Position numbers and translations under genes: made by a program. 64,000 nt of DNA from Erodium maritimum (lineage: Eukaryota; Streptophyta; Magnoliopsida; Geraniales; Geraniaceae), in contig OY997590.1 of the NCBI GenBank assembly GCA_963921825.1, positions 39,821,039 through 39,885,038 on the forward strand. Reading direction: 5' to 3'. The notes beneath the pieces were generated by a model, which worked only from the letters and a program-made list of their open reading frames with translations, was not told the origin of the DNA and made no database searches. Shown in pieces: positions 55,401-64,000 of the stretch (its first letter is position 1; every line of letters starts with the position of its first letter).

Positions 55401-55979
55401 CTTCTTCTCCTTCTCTCTCTAAACCCTCTCTTCTCTTTTCTAATCTTTTTTCTCTTTTTTTTCTTTTGGAATAAGTGTTGGCCGAACCCTATAACACCCC
55501 CCACCTCTCATTTCCCCCCCAAAACTAACACCACCACTTGTTGGACAAGTGGCAAGGTGGGTCCCACACCTTTTGGAAAAATATCTACTAGATATTTTCC
55601 AATCAGATTCGCGAAAATCGGACGTTTCGATCCCCGAACCGGCACTTTTTCCAAGAATTTACGAAACTTCACGGGCTACAAGGAAAAGGCTCAACTAAGA
55701 CCGCTGCGACGACGGCCAAGCTTTTTGGATCCAAAACGGTCCTCGAATGGACCAAAACGTCGCTCGGTTGAATTTTCCAACGAAAAGTCAACATTTCCCA
55801 AATTGATCAGAAAGTTGCCCTGAGTCCCACGGAACTCACTTTGGTCGATATCGGGGTCAACTTAAGTCCGGTATGACCCTCGGGGTCAAATTTGGGTTCA
55901 TTTAAGTGTCTGTCCGAAAATTTTAAATTTTCCTGTTTTTCGCAGGTTTGACTGGCGTTGACCGGGAGTGGTTATTACA
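52492..55979 (-). repeat. Gyp3 5' LTR (3.49 kb)
   Basis: Partner of 46348-49798. Its minisatellite spans 53390-54130 with a different unit count, its 47-bp array is at 53075-53335, and its U3 inverted repeat is at 54659-54705. Confidence 0.95.
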
Positions 55980-55984
55980 CTTAA

Positions 55985-56700
55985 ACCCATAGGAGCCACA
56001 AGACCCTTTCCTTTTCCTACCCCCTTCCTTTTGCACTCAGTTCTTTTCCTAACCATCAGAACATCCTTGGTATTACCTTGAATGATCTTCTCAGCAGTTT
56101 GAAGCATCCATGCAACTCTGAGATGGTCTTTACCATATTGTGCATATAGAAGTTCATAATGAAACCATGAAATTTATCAAGAAGTGACTGGAGAAGAATA
56201 TCAGTAGCCAACTCCCGTTCAATCTTGAAACTGAGTCTTTCAAGATTCTTTAGATAACCCTTTTATCTCGAGCACGTGAGGGCCAACACTCTTCCCAGCG
56301 TGCATCTTGCATGACATGAGCTTCTTGACAATATTGAAACTTTCAATCATGGTCTTCTCGTGGAATATTTCCTTGAGTTTCTCCATCATATCATACACAT
56401 TCTCCATCAATTGCTTCTGGAGCTCAGTCTCCATGAAACTAAGCATTATACAAGCGACATACATAGAGTCATTGTAAATCATGGTCCAACTATCTCTAAT
56501 GGCTTTCGAAGCATTTGAAGTTGGTTCTTCAGGAACTAGCTCATCTAGAATATATTATCTTCTTTCTTGTCTAAGAACAATTCTCAGGTTTCTGGCCCAA
56601 TCCAAAAAAATTCATCCCATTGAGCTTATCCTTCTCAAGGATCGATCATATCATTAAATATGTGAATTTTTTGAATACACGATCTACAACAGAAAGATAT
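55985..56700 (-). pseudogene. Cop1 gag (degraded)
   Basis: The frame 56240-56482 encodes VACIMLSFMETELQKQLMEN, MMEKLKEIFHEKT and MSCKMHAGKSVGPHVLEIKG, the central copia gag domain. 55985-56107 holds MLQTAEKIIQGNTKDVLMV, the C-terminal gag stretch before the knuckle. Stops and frame breaks separate them, and the N-terminus (to about 56700) is only partly readable. Confidence 0.8.
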
Positions 56701-57867
56701 GCAAAGTGATTAAAATGGATATAAAACAATCAACCCTTAGTTGTATCTTAAAGATACATTAAAAGCGAACATCCATATTTGATTCCACTTAGAGTAAGCT
56801 CTGGCTTATCGCCCCAAGCGGAACTAATTAGGTAGGTATCTCTTTACCAATTGCATCACTATGCAACTCTTGGATAGAATAAACACATCATATGTGTTGG
56901 CACAAGTTCTATCTGATGCCCTAAGTCCAAAACCGTTTTGATAACCTAGTTAAGTTCAACCATATCCGGATATGCAACTCAGAAAAATATGTGCACCACG
57001 CTTTGGCATAACCTACACATAGCAATCTAAAATTCACTCCATTTTATCAAACTTAAACAACCATGTGAACCACGCTTTAGCATAACCTACACATAGCAAT
57101 TTAAGGTTTGATCCATCTAACTTAGACAATTGTGTGAAACACGCTTTGGCATAACCTACGCACAATGATCTAAGGTTCGATAAGTGTTTAATCTATGGAA
57201 GGCATCTCACCGACTTAATATTTAGTTCAGGGTTGATTTCATTTTATTGTATCACATACAAACGGCCTAAGCATGTTACTATCATACAAGTCATAAAAAT
57301 CACATACATATGCAAAATAAACATGTCATAGCATAGCCCGTTACTAAGTTGATCTTCATACGCCCATATGAAGACCAAAAGTCAATTCTAAGGGTATACA
57401 CAAAAGAAAAACATTTAAAGGATTCGCCATCTTGGGCCTCCAAGTTCGATTTTCCTCCAAAATCTTCGTTCTCTTGAATTGACCACCTTTGGCTCTTGTT
57501 ACAAAATAAAATTTTCTATTATATCTTTTACAATAAAAGAAATGACACGTAAGTCGTACTTCAAAAATAAATTAAATCCAAATAAACGACACGCAGGCCA
57601 TATTTAGAAAATTATAAACCCATAAATTAAAGCAATCACATTGGTCTCAAAAGGGCTATGCTATGCATCATGCAAATTAAAAACACATACAAACCAATAA
57701 ACACATATTCGTTTAACAATTAAACACAATTTTAGAATCCGTTCGTAACAAATTTCACAAAATTATAAACCGTTTTTCTTGTTTTAAACTATATGCATCT
57801 TAATTCAATAATCAGAAACTATACACATAACCACATATATGCATAATCAATTAATCAAATTACAAGA
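56701..57867 (-). other. Cop1 5' leader
   Basis: Non-coding, AT-rich. It includes three degenerate 69-74-bp repeats around ACGCTTTGGCATAACCTAC (56990-57190). No gene seen. Confidence 0.75.
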
Positions 57868-57880
57868 GGCTCTGATACCA
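57868..57880 (-). other. Cop1 primer-binding site
   Basis: Minus strand TGGTATCAGAGCC, one base from the LTR start at 57882. Confidence 0.9.
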
Positions 57881-57881
57881 C

Positions 57882-58212
57882 TGTTGGGTTTTAACATACA
57901 TAAAGCAGCGGAAAATTAAAATTTTAAATCTAAAACCCAAAAGTCGGATCCATGTAATTCGATTAACCGATAAGAAAATGAATAGAAACGGTTACCTCTT
58001 GTAGTTTCGATAGCTGGTTCGAGATGGGGACCCTTGATTAGAAACGCTTAAACGCTTCCGTACTCTCTAAGATTTAGACGCCTCCAACATGATTCGTCCA
58101 CTGCAAGCATCCAAACAAACAAGCCCCACAATGTGTGCAAACACTTCTAATTCTCAAAATGATTTTGAGAACTTAAATTTGAACTGTATATTTTTGTAAA
58201 AGCCAGAGAGCC
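57882..58212 (-). repeat. Cop1 5' LTR, first segment
   Basis: Begins TGTTGGGTTTTAAC after the PBS. The last 147 bp (58066-58212) recur at 63517-63663, where the LTR continues to the right edge. It is cut at 58212 by Cop3. Confidence 0.85.
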
Positions 58213-58383
58213 TTTGATTTGCCTTGAATGAATGTGTATTATTCATGTGCACAGTATATAGAATACACGTGTGGTACAATAAGGAAATACAATCAAGTGA
58301 TATATGGAAACATAATCAACCATTAACTATACAATATATAACTAATATAGAAACCAAATCAAATCATATAATATAGTCTAACA
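58213..58383 (-). repeat. Cop3 3' LTR (8 bp short)
   Basis: 171 bp, ending on the plus strand in ATATAGTCTAACA. It joins Cop1 LTR sequence directly at GAGCC|TTTGATT. Confidence 0.9.
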
Positions 58384-58401
58384 CGCCCCCGCAGTCGAAG
58401 C

Positions 58402-61400
58402 TCAAGGTGGTGAGATGCTGAGACTGGATCGAAAGTCGTTGAAGAGAGCGGAGGGAAGACCTTTGGTGAAGATGTCTGCAAACTGGTATGAGGACGGTAC
58501 ATGCAACACACGAACCTGACCTGCAGCAACTTTATCACGTACAAAGTGTAAATCAAGTTCAATATGTTTGGAACAGTGATGCTTAACAGGGTTACCAGAC
58601 ATGTAAACAGAACTAATGTTATCACAAAAAACAATGGTGGCAGTGGAGAGCGGAGAATGGAGTTCAAGTAGAAGATTACGATGCCAACAGGATTCAGCGA
58701 CTGCATTAGCAACACCGCGATACTCAGCCTCCGCACTAGAACGAGATACGATATGTTGACGTTTAGATGACCATGAGATGAGATTAGGACCGAGAAAGAC
58801 ACAATATCCTGACGTAGAGCGACGGGTGTCAGGACAACCTGCCCACTCAGCATCAGAGTAGGCAGTGAGAGATAAAGTGCGGGAAGGACGAAGATGGAGA
58901 CCATAGGTAAGGGTACCTTGTAGATAACGAAGAATGCGTTTAAGAGCATGGAAGTGGGGCTCACGAGGATCATGCATAACAAGACAGACTTGTTGGACAG
59001 CATATGAGATATCAGGACGAGTAAAGGTAAGATATTGAAGGGCACCTGCCAAACTACGATAAAGAGTAGGATCAGAGACAGGGGGGCCGGAAGAGGAGGA
59101 AAGTTTGGATTTGGTGTCGACTGGGGTAAGGCACGGATTGCAGGAAGACATGTTGGCCCGGGCGAGGATATCTCGAGCGAACTTTTCTTGAGAAAGGAGA
59201 AGGCCAGATGGAGAGCGAGTGACGGAAATACCAAGGAAGTAGTGGAGAGGACCGAGATTGGTCATTGCAAATTCAGAGCCGAGACGAGAGGTAATAGAGG
59301 ATAGGAGGTCAAGAGAAGAAGCGGTGAGAAATATATCATCAACGTAGAGAAGGAGATAAGTTGTATGAGAAGCCCGACGATAGATGAAAAGGGATGTGTC
59401 TGCCTTACTGCTGACAAACCCCATGGATATAAGGTAGGAGGCGAAACGCTGGTACCAGGCCCGGGGAGCCTGTTTGAGGTCGTAGAGGGCTTTCTTAAGC
59501 CGACAGACATGGTTGGGAAGGGAGGTGTCCTTGAAGTTTGGGGGTTGTTTCATGTAGACGACTTCATGAAGATCGCCATGGAGAAAAGCGTTTTTGACAT
59601 CGAGTTGATGAATCGGCCACGAGTGAGACAAGGAAAGACTAAGAATGGTGCGGATGGTGGCCGGTTTGACCACCGGACTAAAAGTGTCGTCGTAGTCGAC
59701 ACCAGCCTGTTGGGTATAACCCTGAGCTACCAGACGAGCTTTATATCGCTCAAGAGACCCATCAGAACGAAACTTATGACGAAAGATCCATTTGGAACCG
59801 ACAATGTTGACATTTGGGGGGCACGGGACCAGATCCCATGTGTTGTTCAAATGAAGAGCAAAGAGTTCGTCTTCCATAGCCTGTTTCCAATTAGAGTCGC
59901 AAAGAGCTTGAGAAGAAGACCGTGGAATGGGAGAAAGAGAAGTAGTAGAGACGGTGAGATCAAAGATACGTCGCGGACGGAAAACTCCAGCCTGACTGCG
60001 AGTAGTCATAGGATGAGAGGGTCGGGATGGGGGCACGGATAAAGATGGCGGAGTAGGGATGGAATCGAAGGATGTCGGGGATGGAGAGTTTGTCGGCGAA
60101 CCCAAGGGAGAAGAAGATGGCGAGGCATGTATGGGAGAAAACGAAGGAGATGAGGATGGAGAAGTAGGTACGGGAGGAGTCGGAGAAGAGGTGGGGGGTA
60201 AGAATTGAGAAAACTGGAGAGGGGGGGAGAAATCAGTTGTGGAAGGAGGTAAGGTAGCAGAGTTAAAGGATGGTTGGTGATGGGAAGGATATGGAAAGAC
60301 TGTTTCGTCAAAGGTGACATGACGAGATATAATGATGCGACCGATGGAAAGATTAAGGCAACGAAAACCACGATGATTAGAGGGGTAACCAAGAAAAACA
60401 CAAGCTACAGAACGGGGTGCAAGCTTGTGAGGAGCTGTGGAAGAGAGGTTCGGATAGCATAAGCAACCGAAAACACGAAGGTGAACGTACGAAGGAGTGG
60501 TGTTATATAGAAGCTCAAAGGGAGTCCGATAAGAGAGTGTCGTAGTGGGGAGAAGATTAATAGTGTGGGCCGCCATATGAAGACCTTCGACCCAAAAGGA
60601 AGAGGGGAGCTGAGCTTGAAAAAGAAGAGAACGAAACATGTTATTAAGGGTACGAATCATACGTTCCGCCTTGCCATTTTGTTGAGAAGTGTGAGGGCAA
60701 GAGAAGCGGAAGTTGATGCCATGAGTTTGAAAAAATTGGTGAAAAGGAGTGTTATCAAATTCACGACCATTATCACATTGAAAAGCTTTAATAGTAAGAG
60801 AAAATTGGGTGCGAATATAGGCTTGAAAACGAGTAAACAAGGAAAAAACCTCAGACTTTTCTCGTAGAGGAAATACCCACAGAAAATGAGAAAAATCGTC
60901 TAGAAACAATAAGTAATATTTAAAACCACTAGAGCTGACAATAGGTGAAGTCCACAGATCAGAATGAATTATTTCAAATAAATGCGTAGTACGAGAAAGA
61001 GAGGGAGAAAAAGGAAGGCGTAAATGTTTGCCCAGTTGACATGCATGACAAATAGCGTCCGAAAAAGTCTTATTACATGAAATAAATTTGCGAGAACAAA
61101 GAAACTTAAAAACTGAAGTGCCAGGATGTCCAAGACGACGATGCCAGGTTGTGGGAGAAATATCGGTGGAGAGGAATAAAGAAGTGGATGATGGAGGTGG
61201 AGCGGATGTAGTCACTGGATAAAGATCCCCATTGCTATCACAACGGAGGAGGAGAGTCCCAGTCAGTAGGTCCTTCACAGAAAAGCCAAAGGGATCAAAT
61301 TCAATAGAGCAAAGATTATCTCGAGTAAATTGACGAACAGATATTAGATTTTTAATGATATTGGGGCTAATGAGGATGTTATGTAAGTTAAAATTACGAG

Positions 61401-61896
61401 ATGAAGACGAGATAGAAGATTGTCCAATAAAAGTCACAGGTAAAGCAGCACCATTACCAACAATAATTGAACTCGAATTTAAACAAGGTGTAATGTGAGA
61501 AAAGTTACCGGAGTGAGAGGATGTATGCGAAGAGGCACCGGTATCCATATACCAGTCATCCGAAGGTTGATTAAGCGTCATTGTAGAGAACAAATGGTTG
61601 AGATCAGTGGCTTGATGAGGTTGCTGACCATGTTGCTGACTGGGATGCTGACAGTGCTGCTGTTGCTGACTGGGATGCTGACTGGGCTGCTGACTGGGCT
61701 GCTGCTGACCAAGAATCTGCTGACCGAGATTCTGCTGCTGACCGAGTGGACCAAAGGGGGAATTGGCGGGAAAAAGCGCTGGACCAGTGTGCTGCGTGAT
61801 GGGCTGCGATCCAAGGGCTGATAGTTGCTGGGCCGAGAGGTAGTACGGGCCCATCAAAGCTGCAGGCTGAGGAGGAACTGGAGGCAGCTGGCTCAT
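58402..61896 (-). CDS. Cop3 pol polyprotein: protease, integrase, RT, RNase H
   Basis: 1164 residues with no stop. It opens with a Gln-rich stretch (about 50-95). Protease has DTGASSH at about 118-124. Integrase has the zinc domain (H252, H257, C283, C286) and a DD35E core: Asp313 (HSDLW), Asp375 (CDNGREF) and Glu411 (GKAERM). A Ser/Pro-rich linker follows (about 545-635). RT spans about 670-900, with motif A LDVKNAFLHGDL and YVDD at 851-854. RNase H runs to the end, with SDAEWAG near 1014, AEAEY near 1055 and CDN near 1092. The order PR-IN-RT-RH is copia. The annotated Met overlaps the gag stop (ATGA), but the frame is open upstream of it, so a frameshift from gag is equally possible. All catalytic residues I can check are present. 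Its product would copy and insert the element. Confidence 0.93.
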   Translation of the reverse strand: MSQLPPVPPQPAALMGPYYLSAQQLSALGSQPITQHTGPALFPANSPFGPLGQQQNLGQQILGQQQPSQQPSQHPSQQQQHCQHPSQQHGQQPHQATDLNHLFSTMTLNQPSDDWYMDTGASSHTSSHSGNFSHITPCLNSSSIIVGNGAALPVTFIGQSSISSSSRNFNLHNILISPNIIKNLISVRQFTRDNLCSIEFDPFGFSVKDLLTGTLLLRCDSNGDLYPVTTSAPPPSSTSLFLSTDISPTTWHRRLGHPGTSVFKFLCSRKFISCNKTFSDAICHACQLGKHLRLPFSPSLSRTTHLFEIIHSDLWTSPIVSSSGFKYYLLFLDDFSHFLWVFPLREKSEVFSLFTRFQAYIRTQFSLTIKAFQCDNGREFDNTPFHQFFQTHGINFRFSCPHTSQQNGKAERMIRTLNNMFRSLLFQAQLPSSFWVEGLHMAAHTINLLPTTTLSYRTPFELLYNTTPSYVHLRVFGCLCYPNLSSTAPHKLAPRSVACVFLGYPSNHRGFRCLNLSIGRIIISRHVTFDETVFPYPSHHQPSFNSATLPPSTTDFSPPLQFSQFLPPTSSPTPPVPTSPSSSPSFSPIHASPSSSPLGSPTNSPSPTSFDSIPTPPSLSVPPSRPSHPMTTRSQAGVFRPRRIFDLTVSTTSLSPIPRSSSQALCDSNWKQAMEDELFALHLNNTWDLVPCPPNVNIVGSKWIFRHKFRSDGSLERYKARLVAQGYTQQAGVDYDDTFSPVVKPATIRTILSLSLSHSWPIHQLDVKNAFLHGDLHEVVYMKQPPNFKDTSLPNHVCRLKKALYDLKQAPRAWYQRFASYLISMGFVSSKADTSLFIYRRASHTTYLLLYVDDIFLTASSLDLLSSITSRLGSEFAMTNLGPLHYFLGISVTRSPSGLLLSQEKFARDILARANMSSCNPCLTPVDTKSKLSSSSGPPVSDPTLYRSLAGALQYLTFTRPDISYAVQQVCLVMHDPREPHFHALKRILRYLQGTLTYGLHLRPSRTLSLTAYSDAEWAGCPDTRRSTSGYCVFLGPNLISWSSKRQHIVSRSSAEAEYRGVANAVAESCWHRNLLLELHSPLSTATIVFCDNISSVYMSGNPVKHHCSKHIELDLHFVRDKVAAGQVRVLHVPSSYQFADIFTKGLPSALFNDFRSSLSISPP

Positions 61897-62876
61897 GGGC
61901 CCAGAAAAGTTGCTGGAGTGGGGCTGCTGATGTGATAGCCCATGCGAATTGTGGGAGGGTACCGTGCATGGTACTGTGTACAGTACCCTGTATTCTGGTT
62001 CCCTCCTGAAAATTGGTGCGACGAGCGTTGATGATGACGGTGATGCGTTGGTGGTGCGCCAAGAATACCTGCAGAAGAAACAAAAGAGTTGCCACGACCG
62101 GAACCACGACCGTAGCCGCGTCCCCGTCCCCTGTATCTGCCTCTGCCACTGGCATATTGGTTATGGGATGGTTGAAAATTATTGGTGTGGAGGACGGTGG
62201 TGTGATCTGGGTGTTGGGTTTGACGGGTTTCGGCCAACAAAAGCATAGATCGAACATTATTAAAAGAGGGAGTCGGATGTTGATGTTGGATTACCTCAAC
62301 AGTAGTGTTGTAGGATTCAGGTAGACCGTGTAATGTTTGAAGTACAAGCTCCTGATCTGTTAGAGGTTGATCGATGTCTGCAAGAGAATCAGAAATAAGC
62401 TTCAATTGTTGACAGTATTCTGATATAGTCTGAGTTCCCTTGCGCAAGGATCGGAGCTGTTGATGCAGTTGCATAGCACGTGACATCTTATTGTCACGAA
62501 AGACTGATTCAATGGCCGTCCAGAGCTCCAAAGCAGTAGCATCCGGTTTAAAAATATCTGAGAGCAGAGTCGAGTGAACCGTTGCATATAACCAAGAGAC
62601 GACCAAGGCATCGAGACGTGTCCAGAGAAGATCTGTAGTCTCCGGCGGCGGGTCGGTAATATGACTAAGAACTTGATGGCTTGTACACAGAATTTTGAAC
62701 ATCTCCCTCCATTGTTTGTAACGAGGGTCTTTAGTCTCTAATCGAATCTGAACAGTGTGGCACGGATTAGATACGGTGTAAGCCGGGTGAAGAGGGGTGG
62801 TGATTGGAGGAGCATTTGAAGGTGTGTTTTTGGGTGCAGTAACAATTGTGGATGAAGTGTCGTCTGTGGAAGACAT
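61893..62876 (-). CDS. Cop3 gag
   Basis: 327 residues, starting 117 bases past the PBS. The N-terminal half matches the copia gag (UBN2-type) domain: ALELWTAIESVFRDNKMSRA, LHQQLRSLRKGTQTISEYCQ and LHGLPESYNTTVEVIQ. Then come a basic Gly/Arg-rich patch (GRGRYRGRGRGYGRGSGRG, about 242-260) and a tail. Where related elements carry a CCHC zinc knuckle this tail reads YCTQYHARYPPTIRMGYH, with only one Cys, so the knuckle appears degraded or lost. It ends overlapping the pol start. Gag would form particles and package RNA; loss of the knuckle could impair packaging. Confidence 0.88.
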   Translation of the reverse strand: MSSTDDTSSTIVTAPKNTPSNAPPITTPLHPAYTVSNPCHTVQIRLETKDPRYKQWREMFKILCTSHQVLSHITDPPPETTDLLWTRLDALVVSWLYATVHSTLLSDIFKPDATALELWTAIESVFRDNKMSRAMQLHQQLRSLRKGTQTISEYCQQLKLISDSLADIDQPLTDQELVLQTLHGLPESYNTTVEVIQHQHPTPSFNNVRSMLLLAETRQTQHPDHTTVLHTNNFQPSHNQYASGRGRYRGRGRGYGRGSGRGNSFVSSAGILGAPPTHHRHHQRSSHQFSGGNQNTGYCTQYHARYPPTIRMGYHISSPTPATFLGP

Positions 62877-62992
62877 AGTGGTAGATAAAAGGTGTTAGTT
62901 TGGTAGAAAAAAGGTGTTGGGTTGTGATGATAAGCAATAGTGGCAGGGTTAGAAAAAGAAGGACAGAGAAGCATCGTGGAGGTGGTTTGGTA

Positions 62993-63004
62993 GCTCTGAT
63001 ACCA
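62993..63004 (-). other. Cop3 primer-binding site
   Basis: Minus strand TGGTATCAGAGC, immediately adjacent to the 5' LTR. Confidence 0.9.
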
Positions 63005-63183
63005 TGAAAAGGTTTGATTTGCCTTGAATGAATGTGTATTATTCATGCGCACAATATATAGAATACACGTGTGGTACAATAAGGAAATACAATCAAGTGA
63101 TATATGAAAACATAATCAACCATTAACTATACAATATATAACTAATATAGAAACCAAATCAAATCATATAATATAGTCTAACA
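63005..63183 (-). repeat. Cop3 5' LTR
   Basis: 179 bp, TGAAAAGG...CTAACA on the plus strand. It abuts the TRIM at 63184 with no intervening base. Confidence 0.92.
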
Positions 63184-63511
63184 TATTAGAGAACCAACTC
63201 AACTAAAAGCTTAAGCTGATAGTTGAAGGCCCAATTATAGTTATATTTTAACATGCGCCCTCACGAACAAACCCGTTTACGGGTTTGGAGGTGAATTATT
63301 TAGAAGAGAGATGAACCCATTGAGAAGAATGATAAAGGCTAGCCCATTTTGGGCAAATTTGATAAATAGAGAATAAATTAGAATTTTTTGTAGAGAGTGG
63401 GGTTTGAACCCGGGTCCGTGAGGTGTCAAGCTCTGATACCATATTAGAGGACCAACTCAACTAAAAGCTTAAGCTGATAGTTGAAGGCTCAATTATAGTT
63501 ATATTTTAACA
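63184..63511 (-). mobile_element. TRIM (miniature LTR retrotransposon)
   Basis: Two 70-bp terminal repeats, 63184-63253 and 63442-63511 (minus strand TGTTAAAATATAACTATAAT...), flank about 190 bp of non-coding DNA. A PBS lies at 63430-63441 (TGGTATCAGAGC on the minus strand) and a purine-rich TGAGGGCGCA next to the other repeat. Total 328 bp, no ORF: the definition of a TRIM. Confidence 0.88.
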
Positions 63512-63516
63512 CTCAT

Positions 63517-64000
63517 TAAGATTTAGACGCCTCCAACATGATTCGTCTACTGCAAGCATCCAAACAAACAAGCCCCACAATGTGTGCAAACACTTCTAAT
63601 TCTCAAAATGATTTTGAGAACTTAAATTTGAACGGTATATTTTGGTAAAAGCCAGAGAGCCTTTTTTTTTTTCTCTTCTATCACACGTAGATAACCAAGA
63701 AAGAAAGAAAGTGTCTCTGTTTCAATTTGGAACTACACGGAACGTGATTCTCAAATCCCTACAAAATAGCACCATTAAGTTGCATTCCTTTTGTTCCGTA
63801 ACTTTTAAAAACAAAACGAAGGATAACAACAATTTTAAAAATAGTATAAATCTCTGTCTGTGTAATCGTAGTTATTAGAAACAAGAGGCACCACATCCTT
63901 TATTAACTTTGACTATAGTGTGAAAAGAATGAGAAAAAACTTTTGGAAATCAATTCTAAATTGATATTTGGATTATTAATTTATTCTAAATCTATTAAAA
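63517..64000 (-). repeat. Cop1 5' LTR, second segment
   Basis: 63517-63663 repeats 58066-58212 with about three differences. The LTR then continues through an A/T-rich stretch, and from about 63880 matches 10410-10540 of the Cop1 3' LTR. It runs off the window. No gene. Confidence 0.85.

Larger units (their letters stand above)
46343..55984 (-). mobile_element. Gyp3: gag-less, RT-less Ty3/gypsy element with TSD
   Basis: LTRs 46348-49798 and 52492-55979 are flanked by perfect CTTAA at 46343-46347 and 55980-55984. The internal region is only 2.7 kb: PBS, repeat leader, protease remnant, core-deleted integrase, chromodomain-like tail and PPT. RT and RNase H are absent. About six differences appear by eye in the first 260 bp of the two LTRs. 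It is inserted in Cop1 between the gag C-terminus and the zinc knuckle. Confidence 0.95.
58213..63183 (-). mobile_element. Cop3: near-intact Ty1/copia element (Ale/Retrofit-like)
   Basis: Short LTRs at 58213-58383 and 63005-63183, PPT (minus strand CTGCGGGGGCG, next to 58384) and PBS at 62993-63004. The LTRs differ at three positions over 171 bp by eye. The left copy lacks the first eight bases (TGAAAAGG), so no TSD is visible. Coding is nearly complete (gag, then pol 1164 residues). VQQVCLVMHDPREPH wording suggests the Ale/Retrofit lineage. Confidence 0.95.

Noticed and set aside
58359-59234. 291-residue ORF overlapping Cop3 pol on the same strand
   Set aside because: It is an alternative-frame shadow of the RT/RNase H region, which is fully open in the true frame.
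61604-62257. 217-residue ORF overlapping the Cop3 gag-pol junction
   Set aside because: Third-frame shadow. It contains Ser/Ala runs from the Gln-rich coding repeat and no domain.
63431-63441. Repeated CTCTGATACCA words across the window considered as tRNA gene fragments
   Set aside because: Each sits next to an LTR edge and is the complement of the initiator-Met PBS. No tRNA cloverleaf surrounds them.

Overview
The window is gene-free plant nuclear DNA, a block of nested retrotransposons of the kind found in gene-poor heterochromatin of a flowering plant. Four things support this: Ty3/gypsy chromovirus, Athila/Tat-type and Ty1/copia polyproteins; primer-binding sites matching plant initiator-Met and Asp tRNAs; an L1-type LINE with RRM and zf-RVT domains; and the complete absence of a host gene with recognisable exons. 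I cannot name the species. I see no tRNA, rRNA, CRISPR or bacterial feature.

Layout. Positions 1-9493 hold rearranged minus-strand gypsy material (Gyp1: pol fragments, leader, a partial LTR, a second leader piece and a 3.0-kb LTR). Positions 9494-10409 are a poly(A)-ended DUF4283/zinc-knuckle retrosequence. From about 10408 to the right edge lies one old minus-strand copia element (Cop1), split into pieces: its 3' LTR at 10408-10911 and 19379-20031, pol at 31879-33052 and 34740-35711, protease/zinc knuckle at 45784-46347, gag and leader at 55980-57881, and 5' LTR from 57882 to beyond the window.

Inside Cop1 sit: Cop2 (copia, 10912-19373, TSD ATATG); Ath1 (Athila/Tat-type, 20092-31878), itself carrying a deleted LINE (22578-25390) and a MITE-like element (28860-29349); a solo LTR of the Cop2 family (33053-34739, TSD CTTAA); Gyp2 (gypsy, plus strand, 35712-45783); Gyp3 (gypsy, minus strand, 46348-55979, TSD CTTAA); Cop3 (copia with near-intact coding, 58213-63183); and a TRIM (63184-63511).

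How the pieces relate. Only Cop3 could plausibly encode its own proteins; its pol ORF is 1164 codons with all catalytic motifs. Gyp2 and Gyp3 are gag-less, share one exact integrase-core deletion and share about 1.8 kb of LTR, yet have unrelated U3 regions, so they look like parts of a trans-mobilised, U3-swapping non-autonomous family. Cop2 has nearly identical LTRs but a comprehensively dead polyprotein, again pointing to mobilisation in trans. Nearly all ORFs in this window are either decayed transposon proteins or chance frames through LTR minisatellites.
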